A DNA stretch of 64,000 nucleotides from Theristus sp. LFF4_11 (lineage: Eukaryota; Nematoda; Chromadorea; Monhysterida; Xyalidae): assembly GCA_030248135.1 (NCBI GenBank), contig JASANC010003221.1, forward strand, positions 81,542-145,541, written 5' to 3'. This document shows, in pieces, positions 62,833-64,000 of this stretch. The notes below the pieces were generated by a model. It ran no database searches. It saw nothing but the letters and a program-made list of their open reading frames with translations, and was not told where the DNA came from. The first letter of the stretch is position 1. Every line of letters starts with the position of its first letter. The position numbers were made by a program, and so were the translations under genes.

Positions 62833-64000
62833 CTAGCCAATTGACCCGTGCCTACGGCACGGTTAGCTGTTGAATACAACTGTTATTTTTGAATGGAGTT
62901 TAGCCTTTTGACCTTGCCCACGACCCGGACTAAACGTGCATTGCATTTTCATTTTGAGCTGCTTTAACCGATTGTTGTTGATTAACCATAGAAATGATCG
63001 TTTATTCTTGAAGCACTCGATGCTCCTACTTTTTTGAAAATCACAGTATTTTCAGTTTTAAGGCGCGTTTTTTTGTCAACAATATGAAAAACAATCTTTT
63101 TTAATCAGCAACAAACAACTGACGTTCCCTTTTAAAGAATCAAAATTAATTGTCATTTATTAGCTTTTTCAATGTCGCTGTCATTCCCGTTAAAAATTGA
63201 TCGATTATATGTGGACCGTTCCACTGCTTCGCCATCGATCGTGGCCACATCTTTGTTGATGCTGCAATCTATTCCTTGTGGAACTGGAATTTCTTGTCGA
63301 TAGAGTGTAGCTGACGAAAAAACACTCTTTCTGAATACACATTGCAAAACCCTTATCTGAGCCAACCCTTTTAGACTACACTTCTTTCTGAATAATTGTT
63401 GCAAAATGCCAGCTTTGTTTTGAAACTTTTTCCCACTTACTCTAACCTAAGCCAAGCCTTTTAGAGTTCAAATGACGACAAATGCAAAACTTTTTTTTGA
63501 AGACCCGTTGCGAAACGGCTGCTTTTGGTTGGTATGTTCACTTCTTTTGCCCGCCTACCCTAACCTAAGCCAAAGCTTTTTGATAGAATGGAAAGGACAA
63601 AAAGCAACACTTTACTTAATACCCGTAGCAAAACACCCGATTTTGTTTGGTATGCTTACTTCTTTTCCGCGCTTGTATTAATCTAAGCCAGGCCTTTTTG
63701 ATTGAGTGTTAGTAACAAAAAGCAACACTTTTCTGAAAACCCATTGTGAAACGGTCGCTTTTGTTTTGCTATTTAGCTTCTTTCAACCCGTTTACCCTAA
63801 CATAAGCGACTCATTTCAGTTTACAACCGAGTTCTTGCAATTCTTGCGATTGTCTCGCTTGTCGTTGTTGCACTTCAGCGTTCCAGATCGAGACGGTTTT
63901 TATTTCATCTTTTGGCAGTCGATTATAACATTTTGAGCACCAAAAATTGCTATTTGTCCATTGTATGTAAGTTGTTGCTAATGAGCAAAAGGCATCATGA
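62833..64000 (-). mobile_element. Helitron-like element, inverted copy (continues past the window)
   Basis: Plus-strand CTAGCCAATTGACCCGTG and hairpin CCGTGCCTACGGCACGG (62847-62863) are the reverse of the end of element 2. Similarity continues to the window edge, matching back to about 60632. Confidence 0.7.

Overview
The window is nuclear DNA from an animal, most likely a nematode. Every long gene is split by GT-AG introns (one GC-AG). The RNA polymerase II largest subunit carries a heptad-repeat tail, and its core reads closer to nematode than vertebrate RPB1 as I remember them. I cannot name the genus. Exon models were built by hand, requiring conserved splice dinucleotides, a consistent codon phase across each junction, and fit to the protein family.

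Layout. 1-2916 (+): one large exon of a Ser/Thr/Pro/Gln-rich protein, open to the left edge. 6287-11559 (+): the DH-PH-PH half of a FARP/Cdep-type Rho guanine nucleotide exchange factor. 12660-27761 (-), with a possible first exon at 28569-28787: a gene of about 30 exons that joins a LOTUS (OST-HTH) domain to an RNF216/TRIAD3-type RBR ubiquitin ligase and a long coiled-coil, low-complexity tail. 31311-33249 (+): a complete four-exon alpha-1,3-fucosyltransferase of 458 residues. 33824-52818 (-): a complete RPB1 gene, 41 coding exons and 1955 residues, with a tRNA-Arg(CCU) gene in one intron. 52819-64000: gene-poor DNA made of G/C-tract repeats and Helitron-like elements in tandem and inverted arrangement.

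The introns are filled with short repeats: a palindromic MITE of about 90 bp (14 copies), two tRNA-derived SINE families, TA-flanked MITEs (some carrying iterated CCAAT motifs), a mariner-like element nested in another MITE, a roughly 1-kb element with iterated terminal repeats and a 9-bp target duplication, and a 150-bp satellite. Several repeats abut splice sites and may supply part of the splice signal.

The genes do not form one pathway. RPB1 and the tRNA are core expression genes, the FARP-like protein acts on Rho GTPases at membranes, and the fucosyltransferase works in the Golgi. The LOTUS-RBR protein could couple RNA or germ-granule binding to ubiquitination and is the most unusual gene here.
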